The notes under the pieces were generated by a model that saw only the letters and a program-made list of their open reading frames with translations, did not search any database and was not told the origin of the DNA. DNA of 64,000 nt, from positions 85,608 to 149,607 of the forward strand of contig CDMY01000929.1 in assembly GCA_001179505.1 (NCBI GenBank), written 5' to 3'. Each line of letters starts with the position of its first letter. The stretch's first letter is position 1. The DNA comes from Vitrella brassicaformis. Lineage: Eukaryota > Sar > Vitrellaceae. This document shows, in pieces, positions 1-10,225 of this stretch. A program made the position numbers and the translations under genes.

Positions 1-2401
1 TCAGAGGATGCCCCTGTTGCCTCCCCTGCGTCTGCCTCCGCCACGGCCGCCGCCACGACCACCACACTGACACACACAATAGACACATGTGCACTAAGGC
101 AGCAATGTGTATTGTAGGTACACAGGAGAGAAGGCGTGTGTACGCCACTCGCCCGGTTGTATCCTCCACGCCTGCTTGGCCCGCTGCTGCTGTTTCGGCT
201 GCTCAGCTGGAAGGGAGGGGGCCTTCGGGCTTGTAGGACGGCCGATGAAACGACGCCCACACTTGCTGCGTTGGATGAGTGAACGAATATACACAGTGCA
301 TGCAGACGGACGGATAAACATCGGTTGGTGAGAGCATTTGTGTGGTCGGGACGGTACATACCAGTGTGTCCCAGCCCCTGAGCAACACTAGCTGTGCTTC
401 CTGGCTGATGAAGTCATTCACCACATCGGCGAACTTGTCGCACGCAGCCTGCACACACACAAGAATGCGCATATGGATGCACACGTGCATATTTGTCTTC
501 GTGGTGGTGGTGGTGGTGTCCTGCAGCATGTCGTGTGGCCAGTAGGTCATGATGAAAAAGACCTGCACACGCAGAGAGATGGGGAGAAGTGATATCCTCA
601 CCCACCCACCCACCCATGCACATGGCCACGTGTGTGATGCGCACCTGCGTGCACTTGCCCTGCTTCATGGTGGCCTTCCACGCCCAGTTGAGACCGCCCT
701 CCTTCTGACCCAGACGATCTGCGTGTCATGAACCAATGCACCAGGTCAAGAAACACACACGTGTTCGGTGATCGTGTGTGTCTGCCTGTGACATGTGCCA
801 TACGGTGTTCGTCGAGCACGGGAGTCTCGTCGACTTTGATGGTCAGCTGATCCACAGCAGAGTGCCGCGGATTGTCCACAGTGAGGGCGCCCATCTGCGT
901 TAATGAATGCATGTCCACAGAGAGACTCGTGGATGCGTCCGGTGTGCGTGTGTGTTGTGTCGTCTGCGTACCTTCACATAGTTGGCGATAAAGAAGTCGC
1001 GCAGGAAGCGAATGAATGAGTTGTCGAAGTCGCACCGAGGGCCGTCCTCTGCACACAGATGAATAGAGCACACCCATGTACGGATACACACATCCGTTCA
1101 TCCCATCGCATCCACGATTGTGTGTGTGATATGCGCACTTGGATGTTTGGAGGTCTGGAGGTCACTCGCCTCCAGCTTGCGGCAGTGGTTGGGGGGCCGC
1201 TGATACTCACACACGGGTCCACACAGCCTTTTCTGGGTCGACGTCCGTGTGGTCCAGATGTGTTTGCTCTGTGGATGTGTGTATGGCCACCCACATGATA
1301 CAGGTGTTTGCTGAGGCCCCTGTACTTCTCGCGCAGCCGCGTACTGGAATACACACGCGGCCGCCCGTATGGTTGTATTTGTGTGCCAGTGAGCTCACCG
1401 TTCGACAGCAGCCGCCACTCGCTGCACTTGTCCGTCAGGATGTCATCCACCTGCATACACACACACACGGGAGCAGCGGTGCATGCGTATCGCGTCGCAA
1501 TTGTGTGTCTGACCTGATATGCCCAGGCAGCGGCACCCTGATAGTTGATGAACTGACCACACCAACAACAGGCGAGCACGTCTAACAAGTACTGGTTGGT
1601 GATGCATCATGTGCCCACACACAGACGTACGTCTTCGTATGTCCCGGCGCCATGCAGGAAGGTCTCAAGGAGTCGATCCCCCTGCACACACACGCATATC
1701 GGTGTGTCTGTCTGTCTGGAGTAAACGTACCAAATCTCTGTCCTGTGTAGTCTCCTGCCGAGCTCGGACTCCCTCCGTCACTGCCAACGTCGCCTCGGCC
1801 GTCATGGCGCTGCGGGCTCTCACCTGCACACACAAAGGTCACAGACGGGTGAGTGGGATGCGCTCTCGATTGGTGCATCATACAATCAATACTCAGCCCG
1901 GTCATTGTATTGGTATGCGTAATCGGGTGCTGTGGCAGACTCTATCTGCTGCTCTTGCTGACGCTGACGCTCCAGCTGTTGTCGCTCCCACTCCTGCTCG
2001 TGGACGGCAGGCACCATATAATGGGAAGTCACTGTGGGATGACACACACCCCTGACACAGACAGACACGCGCATGCACATCGATGAATGCATCTCCGCGT
2101 GTCTGTGTGCGGTCGTGTTGCTTACTCGTTGATGAGATACCGCTGCAGGATTCCGTCCGCCCCTCCTCCTCGAGCAGACACGCCCTGTTCGCGAGCACAT
2201 GGACCCGTGTGGATCAGCAGATGCAGCATCCTTCCGCTGATCCACTGACCTGATCTGTTCTGTGGTGAGCTGCATGCAACAAACAAACACAGACAGACAG
2301 ACAGACAGACAGACAGAATGCGCTTCACTTGCATCTCCGTCCATGTGCTTCGATGTGGGCGTGAACACCTGGCTGTCGTCGATTCCGTAGAGCAACACCA
2401 T
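1..2401 (-). CDS. Family A protein, copy 1 (A1), unrecognised, RGG-tailed
   Basis: I do not recognise this family. The gene has many exons. It begins MVLLYGIDDSQVF at 2401 and ends with an RGG-rich exon (GGRGGGRGGGRRR, then GNRGIL and stop) whose TGA is bases 1-3. Typical exon peptides are CDKFADVVNDFIS, IGALTVDNPRHSAVDQL, FDNSFIRFLRDFFIANYVK and YAYQYNDR; the last follows a Q/E-rich stretch. The RGG end suggests RNA binding, which is inference. A second copy lies at 26195-29150. Compared with it, A1 has lost an intron and about 18 codons before WDTL. Reading straight on through one exon gives a stop at 203-205, but an acceptor at 207-208 keeps the RGG frame open. B1 is head to head, 178 bp away. 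Confidence 0.6.
2290..2318. repeat. (CAGA)n microsatellite in A1 intron
   Basis: About seven CAGA units lie directly after the first coding exon of A1, in the intron. Confidence 0.9.
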
Positions 2402-2579
2402 CGCAGCTGATCTGGATCTGCAGATCTGTCGGACGACTGCGAGCTCAAGCTTACTAGGCAATCGCAAGAGAGCCCAAGGAGCGCAGAGAAGTAGCATGGC
2501 GACGACAGTTTGTACGCCTGAGCCCGTTGAAGCCACAAAACAGCACTCCGATTCATAGCTTTCGCTTCTTGGGTGCACG
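2402..2579. promoter_or_regulatory. Shared divergent promoter of A1 and B1
   Basis: These 178 bp separate the start codons of A1 (-) and B1 (+) and must hold both promoters. No TATA box stands out. Most of the segment is repeated at 31758-31860 upstream of B2 and the KCTD gene, including the runs CACCCAAG-AGCGAAAGC, TGCTGTTTTGTGGC and TCAACGGGCTC. The repetition marks it as part of the duplicated unit. Confidence 0.6.
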
Positions 2580-4563
2580 ATGGCTGCCATTGCCGCCGCC
2601 CAGGTGAGAGAAGAGGGAGCTGCGGGCCAAACCAAATCCCTGCATCATGACGTGAGCCATTTGTGCTGTCTGTGTGTGGTTTGTCATTCGGTTTGGTGCA
2701 GATGAGCGCGGCGGTACGGGCGCGGCTGCTGCCCCAGGTAGAAGGCTATCGGCTGAAGCAGGCTCAGGTATCAGCCCAACAACTCACCAACCGACTCGTC
2801 CATTCCATGTGGTGCATCCAGCGCTCATCGGCTGCTTGCTTGTGTGTGTGTGTGTGTGTGTGTGTGTGGTGTGCAGGTCAACAGCTGCATCGACCAACTC
2901 ACACAGACGGACACCGCAGCTTCGATGGCACCACTGGTGCGGCAGGCTGCAAAGAGCACACTGACAACCGCTGCACAAAGGCCTTTGTGCCAAGTTGCTC
3001 TCGTCTTGGTGAGTCATTTGTCAGATGGTGGATAAGGTGAGTCGTCAATTTCCTGCTGTGTCCGAGCTGCTGGCCGAGTTGACGGAGTCCATCAACTCGA
3101 CCATCGCACTCACAAGACATCGCCGCGCACAGGTGAGTGGGGGAGTGACCACAGGCAGGCACAAACACAAGACCCACACTGATGTGGTGTGCACGTCTCA
3201 TGTGTGTGTTGTGTGCATGTCCTTCTGTCTGTGTGTCATCAGGCGCGACGGTTGCACCTGTACGACCTCCCCGCCCGGCCCCTGAGCGTCGTCATCGCAC
3301 AGTCTGACCTCACCGCTATCGCCCGCTTCAAGTCGACTGCACGACCCATCACCGACGCCATCCGGCCGATCGCCCGCAACCTTCGACTGCCGAAGGCCAT
3401 CGAGCGGGCGGGGCTGAGTGGTGTGGTGCAGTTCGACGATCAGCTGAGCCACGGCGATGTGATGAAGGCCATGTGGATGGTGGAGGAGGGGGGCGAGGGC
3501 GGCTGGGGGGAGGTAGGCGAGACGCTCAGATTCGCCGAGCATGGCGGCTACTGTCAGCTGCCGGTCACTGTGGGTGCTGGAGACCTCCAGACACACGCCA
3601 CCAAGGCGGTAAGCACGACACACAGAAGAGGCAATGGGCGAGCTGCTGGATGCGTGTGTGTTGGCTGCAGGACTTCTTGGCGCTGCCCCGTTTCTGTGTG
3701 CAGTGGATGCTCGTCGGCCGCCATGTGGCCTTCCAGCTTCCCGGCGGCCAGCAAGACGGCACACTAGAGCTGTTCCGCCACACCAATGAGATCCGCATCA
3801 TCCGCAACGAGCCCAACTTCACCCTCACCATCAACCCGCCCCTCCCCCTCCCCAACCGCGCCATCCATCCCTTCTCGCGGCACCCCTTCACCCACCACGC
3901 CAAGCCGCACGACCCGCCAGTCCGCCATCGCATTGAGTGGCATGGGTGGCAGTATGGTGTGGGCTGGGGGACGGGTGTTGTCAACAGGGTTTTCGCATCG
4001 GCGAGCTGCATGCTTAAGCGTCTGATACTGCGTCACCGGGTGCGGACTCTGGGCGGCTGCTCGCCAGCAGTGGTGGTGGACCGGTGAGTGGACGGACGGC
4101 ACGCAATGAGAGGGCGAATGGCTATGTGGTGCGCATTGATGTGTGAGTTAGTCGTGTGCGGGGTGGCCACCTCGACAGCATCATGACCCGATCACCGCAT
4201 ACGCCCCTCAACGGATGCTCGGGCGTGATGGCTTACGGGCTGGCCAATGGGCTGTGTGGGCAGCTGCATGTGCTGACGACGTCGGACGACCAATTTTTTG
4301 CATGGATCGCCTTTCGTATCCAGCCGAGCGACCACCGAAACGGTACGCATACACATTGACAACACATCCTCATGCTGTCACGTTGTCTGATCCTCTGCTG
4401 TTGTCTTTGTGCAGTGCGCGTCACCATCGGTACCACCGAGGCTGCAGCAGCAGGTGTTGCCCATGACGCCCCCTTCGCCCAGCGATTCCCCCTGACGGCC
4501 GCCAAACCCCGTCGCGTCCTCGGCCCCATCGCGGCCATCGTGCTCGACGGCCAGGCGCCTTAG
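2580..4563 (+). CDS. Family B protein, copy 1 (B1), unrecognised
   Basis: I do not recognise this family. The start MAAIAAAQ at 2580 is followed by a GTGAG donor. Later exons give MSAAVRARLLPQVEGYRLK, a segment with NSTIALTRHRRAQ, then the long exon with RRLHLYDLPARPLS, FDDQLSHGDVMKAMW and GYCQLPVTVGAGDL. The next long exon carries QWMLVGRHVAFQLPGG, LELFRHTNEIRIIRNEPNF and HPFTHHAKPHDPP. The end is RRVLGPIAAIVLDGQAP with TAG at 4561-4563. By comparison with B3, the third intron is about 2937-3024. All exons join in frame, so this copy looks intact. Related copies are at 29751-31757 and 35052-37013. There is no signal peptide, membrane segment or known catalytic motif. Confidence 0.65.
2836..2868. 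repeat. (TG)n tract at intron 3' end in B1
   Basis: About 15 TG units run into the acceptor CAG. This is an extreme case of the TG-rich acceptors used throughout the window. Confidence 0.9.
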
Positions 4564-5265
4564 ACACAGGGTGGGAACCACCCAGACGATGCAGAGGGTA
4601 CCTGGTGTGCGGATTGTGTGGGTGTTGGGGTGTCTTCTGCAGGCTGACTGGCGTCACAGAAGTAGCTGACTGTCTGGCGGGCTGCGTGTCTGGCGGTGTC
4701 TGCATTTCATATCTGCTGCTGCATGATGGACTCATCCGGGGCCGTGTAGTGCGCGCACAGACAGACAGGTGCGGTGCGGCGTGTGAGCATATTCTGGTGC
4801 GATGAATGATGGATGCGTTTAGAATGTGGTTCGCAGAACTTCGCCCATGGCATGGCACAACCCACCCATCACAAAGTCGTCTTTCTGTCTGACAAACCAG
4901 GCCATAAACTAAATCCCCTCTCCCTTTCCTCTCCCCAACTACCACGCACTACCTCATTCCGGAGAGCAACACCATCGCAGCTGATCTTCCTGCAATGGAA
5001 CTCACCGTTGTTTGAACTTTCTGTGCGCAGCATGTGTTTCCTCTCGTCGGCGACTGATGTATTACGAGCGATTTCAACACGCACCTTTGCAGATCTGAAC
5101 TGCTGTAAGAGTTGTGTGTTGCTCTGTCAGAGGCAGTGCTGGTGTGCATATTGGTTGTTTCTAAGAGAGTATGATGTTGAGCGTCGATCGAGAGGCGCTG
5201 CTTGCACCTTCATCACGGCATACGTCAGGTTAGTCAGTGAGTCAGTCAGTCAGTCAGTCGATCGG
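4564..5265. other. Spacer after B1, with B-type 3' flank and a fragment of the A start exon
   Basis: No convincing gene. Bases 4580-4840 resemble the flank after B3 (34700-35045), including CCGGATGAGTCC in reverse and TTTAGAATGTGGTTC. At 4968-4992, minus strand, 25 bases match the A1 start exon including its ATG (MVLL), then diverge. A (GTCA)n repeat lies at 5236-5262. Confidence 0.6.
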
Positions 5266-6340
5266 TCACGGTGGGGGTGCAGAGACGACCAGGGCCGTTG
5301 TCGGCCGTCTTCTGGGGCGAGGATATCGAAAAAAGGGTCGACGAGATATAAAATGTAGACAGCGGTTATTCCTCGGGCCTTCGAAGGGGCAGAGGAAGGG
5401 ACAAACACACAGGGAGACACACGGTGAGAATGAGCTCCTGGTGGCACGCCGTCCGGCGTCCGCCAGCAGCGGCCCTTTCGCCTTTGTCTCAGCGAGCAAG
5501 TCCTTGAGCGACCCGCGCGTGAAGCTGATGCGCTGGCGAATGGGGTCATCGTCCACACATGCGGCACCGCGAGGACTCAGGGGGGCGGGAGAAGCTGTTT
5601 GCGGTGCGTGGGCAAAGCTGGCAGTGCCCTCGACGCTGACCAGAGGCGACAGACCTTCAACCACACCCTGGACACCGACACCAACACTCTCCGGCTCCTG
5701 CTGCTGGTGGTGGAAGGAGCCCGCCCTGTACACCTCCGGCGACGGCTGCAGGTACACGCACTCGCCAGTGGCCATCCCTAGGATTGACTGCACAGACAGA
5801 TGCACACACAGGCAGCGGGAAATGAAAGATTATCAATTGCAAATTACATCGTCTCTGTCTCCGGCGAGAATTCGCGACACGGCCGTCAAATTCACTCGGA
5901 AAAGGCACTGAGGTCACATTTCGCTTGTCAAATTGACCACAGCTGACTTCACACCCATCACGCCACCCCGACAAGTCAGCTGAAAGCCTACAAGGATTGC
6001 CCTTTACACTGTCTGCACGTCTGATTTCGTTGTTGTGTGGTGAGAGGGCGTCACAATAAACGCACAACTGAGAAGTACAAATGTACAATACTCCCGAGTA
6101 TTGAGCGGGATGCCCGCCGACAGGTCATTGAGTGGGATGTCCGTGTCGTGCAAAAAAGTCACACTTGTGCACCGGAGGAAAACTCACGCATTGCAGCATC
6201 AATGCCGGTTGACACTGTCGCTCTGACAGGAGCTCGCCTGCCAGTCTGGCGATGAGGTCCTGCCCCGACAACTCAACCGCAGTGCACCCCAAGTGCAGTG
6301 GCATCGAACTCACCCAGAACTCGACGATGGCCATGGACAT
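5266..6340 (-). CDS. Hypothetical protein, two or three exons
   Basis: This is a weakly supported gene. Exon 1, 6340-6188, encodes 51 codons from MSMAIVEFWVSSMPLHLGC to LMLQC and ends at a good GTGAGT donor. Exon 2 starts at 5787 after CTGTGCAG and reads SILGMATGECVYLQPSPEV, then a low-complexity Q/S/P/G-rich stretch and RISFTRGSLKDLLAETKAKG. The frame stays open to 5266; an extra intron near 5385-5430 would instead end the protein at 5366. No known domain. The upstream ATG and the end are both uncertain. Confidence 0.4.
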
Positions 6341-7195
6341 GTTCAAATCCGAGTGTAAGCACTCAAATCCGAAGGTGTCGATGGCTGTTGTCGATCAGCG
6401 GGTCGTCAATGCATATTTGGGGTGCCAACAGCAGCCACTTCATCAACATGTCCGCTCACGCACAAGGAGAAAGAAGAGAAGAGAGCACTGACTGTATCTG
6501 ATCTTGACGTATCCTTTCACTCAATCAGTAAGTGAAGGGCTGGCTGATTCATCGCATGCGTGAATCCATGGATGGCAAAACTGTCTCCCTCTCTCCCTCC
6601 CTCCCTCTCCTTCAACAAGGCAAAATCCCTCCCTCATGGAGGCGTGCAGACAAGACACATGGACACCTGTACGTCGGCCCTTTACCCATCCACCCTCAGC
6701 CAGAAGGGGGCCGCTTTCGAAAACAGGCCGACAGCACACACAGATATAATGGCAGAGACATAGCAGGTTTCAAAAAGGTCTCAGCCAGCCGGCACCCAGG
6801 CACTGTACCATGCATCAATTAATGGGGATGTGTGTGTGTGTACCAGCCGCCGTCAGCCGGTCAGGAAGTCTTCACAACAGCCAGCAACAACAAAAGCAGC
6901 CATGATATATATGGATGCATCACAAATAGCACTTGACACGGGTGGACCATCTTCACTTCACAGGTACTTGCATACGGACATGAGCGATACATAATTTACG
7001 ACAACACACATGCGCCGCAGACCAGCGCAGCGCACCCACCTTTACAAAGAGCGACAGACAGGGACACTCACACGTAAGCAGCGCGGTACACGTCCAGAGG
7101 GAAACACAGCGACACCGAAAGCAGTGGAACCAGCCGACACTAAACACAAGGGCGGAAAGCTCTCATTCCCCGCGCCCCACCGGTCAATCAGACCG
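6341..7195. other. Spacer, no gene seen
   Basis: Lies upstream of the hypothetical gene at 5266-6340 and downstream of the gene ending at 7196. It is lower in GC than its neighbours and holds only short overlapping frames without family resemblance. A CTCC-rich run lies near 6588-6612. Confidence 0.6.
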
Positions 7196-9331
7196 TTAAT
7201 TTCTTCCCTCCCGATGCCTCTTGAATTTGGTCGTCAGCACACTCCCGCTCTCCGTGACCAAATAGACCCTCGCCGGATCGGCCCCATCGACGCACATCCC
7301 ACACAGCGGAGCGTCCAGTGGTGAGCAGAGCCATTCGACGCTGCCCGGCCCGGCCGCCTTGCCGTCACGCGCCATCTGGTACAGCCCCTGACCCACCGAC
7401 GAGCTCGCTGACGGCACTGTCGATGAGGGACTGACGGTAGTGGTTGGCGCAGACGGGCTCTTCAACGTCTGCTCTCGCTGGCCATCAGCAAATGAGGCAA
7501 CGGGCCGGGCGGTGATGTGAGGGCTGCTGTGGTGGCTGGGCAGCGGGGGCACCGTGTGTGTGTCGAGCTCTTCGGCGAGGGGAGGGAGGGAGAGGGGCGG
7601 CTGCTGGTGCTGGGGAGGGGCCTTGACGCTGCTGAGTGAGTCGGATGAGAGCTGCTGGACAGGGGAGAAGCCTGTGGGACTGCCCTGGCTGTTGCTCAGC
7701 ACCACCAGCTGCAGCTCGCGCACCGTCCGTGTCTCGAGCAGCACCATGAAGAGACGGACGGTCGTCCTGGCAGCAGCAGGTGGTGTGCTCTTGCTGTCGG
7801 TCGGACGTGACTCGCCGCTGCAACTGCTGTTGGTGTCGTCCTCAGTGGCTATCTTGACGTACTTGACCAGCACGTAGAGCACATCCTCCGCGCCGGTGCC
7901 GCCGGTGGTGATAATCCGACCGGCCGCCATGTCGAGGACCTTGACGCGATACCCACTCATCACGGGGATGCCATGGCAATCGATGACGATGCTGCCTGCA
8001 TCATGCTCCGCCGCCCCTGGCTTGCGCCTCTCCATCTGCCGCACAGGCTGCTGCCGCACACGCATCCCCACCGACGGGATGTCGTCCCCGCTGCCGCCCG
8101 TCTTGACGGTCTGGTTGAAGTAGAGCATCTGTCCGTCGTGTGAGGCGGCGATGCAGTTGATCTGGGTGGGGTTGCTCTGGGACGGGTCGGTGCTGGTCGC
8201 GGTGTGGGGGAAGGGCAGGTTGAAGTGTCGGGTGGGAGACTTGACCAGCTCGATCGATCGAATCCACTCCTTCTTGACCGACAAGGGCATCGAAAACGGG
8301 TGGCGGGCGCCAGCCGCCATCAAATCCAACGGACCAGTGGTGCCCTTGTACACCTGCAAATCAAAGAGGGGGCAGGAGTCACCCATATCCCTCGCAGGGT
8401 CGTTGCTCGCGTGTGCACGTACCGCCAGCCCGTTTGAGCAGAATATCGTTGCGTTCTTCGACCGCCAGATGTGGGCAGCATGCGAGGGCCTTTGTCGATA
8501 TCGGGAAGGCGACCCATCGGGCATCTCGTGCAAGGAATGGGGCACAGACTGACACACGCAACAAAGCACAATCAGATGGGCGGATGGATGGATGGAGCTA
8601 TACATGGCTGGCTGCGTGCCAGAGTGTCCTTACGTGGCTCTGGGCCATCCCCCCACAGCCAACGGCAGTTTCCTCAGTGTCGGTCACGACAGAGATGTCG
8701 GTCCACTTTGGTTCGAGGAACGCCAGGCTGTTGCACTTGTAGCGCGACTCGTGTTCCACAGGGAGGTCGATGGAGCACCGCTCGCCCCGCGTCGTGATGT
8801 ACAGCATACTCTGCTGTCGGTAGCCGATCAGATCGTCCTCATCATGTCGGCTGGTGCGACTTGATCTGCTGCCCGCATAGGTCTCGTTGATCAGGGCCAG
8901 CACATCGCCACCATGCACGGCGCGAAGCCTCGATACCGTCCCAGGGACCGTTAGGCTGAACGAGTGAGCCTGAAGCAAACAAGAAACACATGAAATGAGC
9001 GAAAGGTAGAGAACGTAATCAGTCGTAGATTGTACCAAGGAGAAACGGTTCCTGACACACGCCGCTTCAAGCAAGCTGCCACTGGCTCTCCACACCCACC
9101 CTGAGAACGAACGAAGTGCGGTGCAACGGACACATACCGAGATAAGTCTTTCGTGTTCTTCCCCATCTTTGGTATTTCCCGTTGCTGACCATCGCTGGCG
9201 GCTACACAGGGCGTGGCTCTCCCGCCCACGGGGAGCGAGGGGTCGCTATCCGCACGGGGGATGCTGTAGTCAAGAGCAGCGACTTCCTCGCACTGCACAC
9301 ACAGCTTCTGGACGGGCTTCGACGACGCCAT
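7196..9331 (-). CDS. Hypothetical multi-exon protein, possible beta-propeller
   Basis: The start at 9331 gives MASSKPVQKLCVQCEEV; the C-x2-C pair suggests a small metal-binding start. Exon 1 ends at about 9138. Exon 2 probably starts at 8955, because the nearer acceptor puts the frame out. The middle exons hold short beta-strand-like segments (MLYITTRGERCSIDLPVE, CNSLAFLEPKWTDISVVTD, INCIAASHDGQMLYFNQTV, VLYVLVKYVKIATE, VRLFMVLLETRTVRELQLV) that look like propeller blades. A Ser/Pro/Thr-rich insert follows (about 7690-7400), and the end is CGMCVDGADPARVYLVTES with TAA at 7196-7198. I cannot assign a family. A WD-like scaffold role is inference. Head to head with the TOM7-like gene. Confidence 0.6.
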
Positions 9332-9542
9332 CAAGCAAGGGGGGTCCTGACAAGCCAAAACACCTTCTCTCCGTTCAACCACCGAAACGAACGAACACAA
9401 TTCGCGTGCTCAAGCTCGCGACTCAAAACCGCTGGAGAGGAAAGGAGGGAAAACGCCAACACCGCATCATCGGCTGCTGCGCGTCGGCATCCGGCAGATC
9501 AAAATCGACGAAATCTGTGCACTTTGATCCGGTATTGCCAAG

Positions 9543-9821
9543 ATGGGCAACCTTCCAAGCAAGCAGAAGGCGCTCATCAAGAAGGTCAGCAGGGCAGCAT
9601 GACGACGGCACACGTGCCGCGCTCATTCATGAATGGATCTTTGGCTGTTTGTCCTGCCCGTTTGCGTGCAGATGACTGCGAAGGGTCTTGAGCACTGGGG
9701 GCACTACAGGTGGTGTTTCCACTACGGCACCATCCCCCTGATCTTCCTGTTCGGCCTCTGGTATGCGGGGGAACTGACCGCAAACCCTGCAACGCTGTTC
9801 GCCAAGTGCATCTTCTCGTAA
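9543..9821 (+). CDS. TOM7-like mitochondrial import subunit
   Basis: A 63-residue protein from two exons. Exon 1, 9543-9584, encodes MGNLPSKQKALIKK and ends at a GTCAGC donor. Exon 2, 9672-9821, follows GTGCAG. The core HYGTIPLIFLFGLWYAG matches the TOM7 pattern (Tyr-Gly-x-Ile-Pro-Leu within one membrane helix), preceded by a short basic cytosolic part. TOM7 is a small subunit of the outer-membrane translocase that modulates TOM complex assembly. Size, single helix and the GxIPL motif support the call. The sequence is too short for certainty; another small tail-anchored protein is the alternative. Its start codon is 211 bp from the divergent gene. Confidence 0.6.
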
Positions 9822-10225
9822 AGGGCTGTGCCTGCTGCCGTGCTCTTGAGGGGTCGTGATGTATAGGTAGCTCTTGCGTGACTTCTGCGGCCGTGTGTGA
9901 CAAAAAAGTGACAGGAGCGCAGTTTGAAACGACAGTCCGACTTAATGCAGCACTGCAAGTCGGGATGACGTGTCGATGCTTCGTGCCCACGTGTCCGACA
10001 GAAGCAAATTTCCCACTTGACTGACCGTGACAAGTTAGCCAGTCCACCGATCGTTGTGTCAGTCACGAGTCATCCCACGAATACACTCACGACACAGCCA
10101 CTCCATCAGCCAGCCAGCCAGCCAGCCGTACAAAAGACAGAAAATGCTATAGGGGACTAATGAGTCCTTGTCCGCTGAACTAATAAGCGCCCGTCATCCA
10201 TCACGCTTGACAGACAGACCAATCA
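9822..10225. other. Convergent spacer, no gene seen
   Basis: Holds the 3' ends of the TOM7-like gene and the U-box gene. A (CCAG)n run lies at 10105-10127. Nothing else is recognisable. Confidence 0.6.

Noticed and set aside
203-613. A1 ending at the stop at 203-205
   Set aside because: A better-fitting acceptor at 207-208 continues to the RGG exon shared with A2, though RNA evidence is needed.
3009-3024. Possible 16-nt intron (GTGAG...TCAG) in B1
   Set aside because: Alignment with B3 shows the intron starts earlier, at about 2937, giving an ordinary 88-nt intron with the same acceptor and frame.
4813-5358. 181-codon + strand frame after B1
   Set aside because: It lies in duplicated 3' flank and spacer and includes a (GTCA)n repeat; no homologous frame exists in the matching flank of B3.
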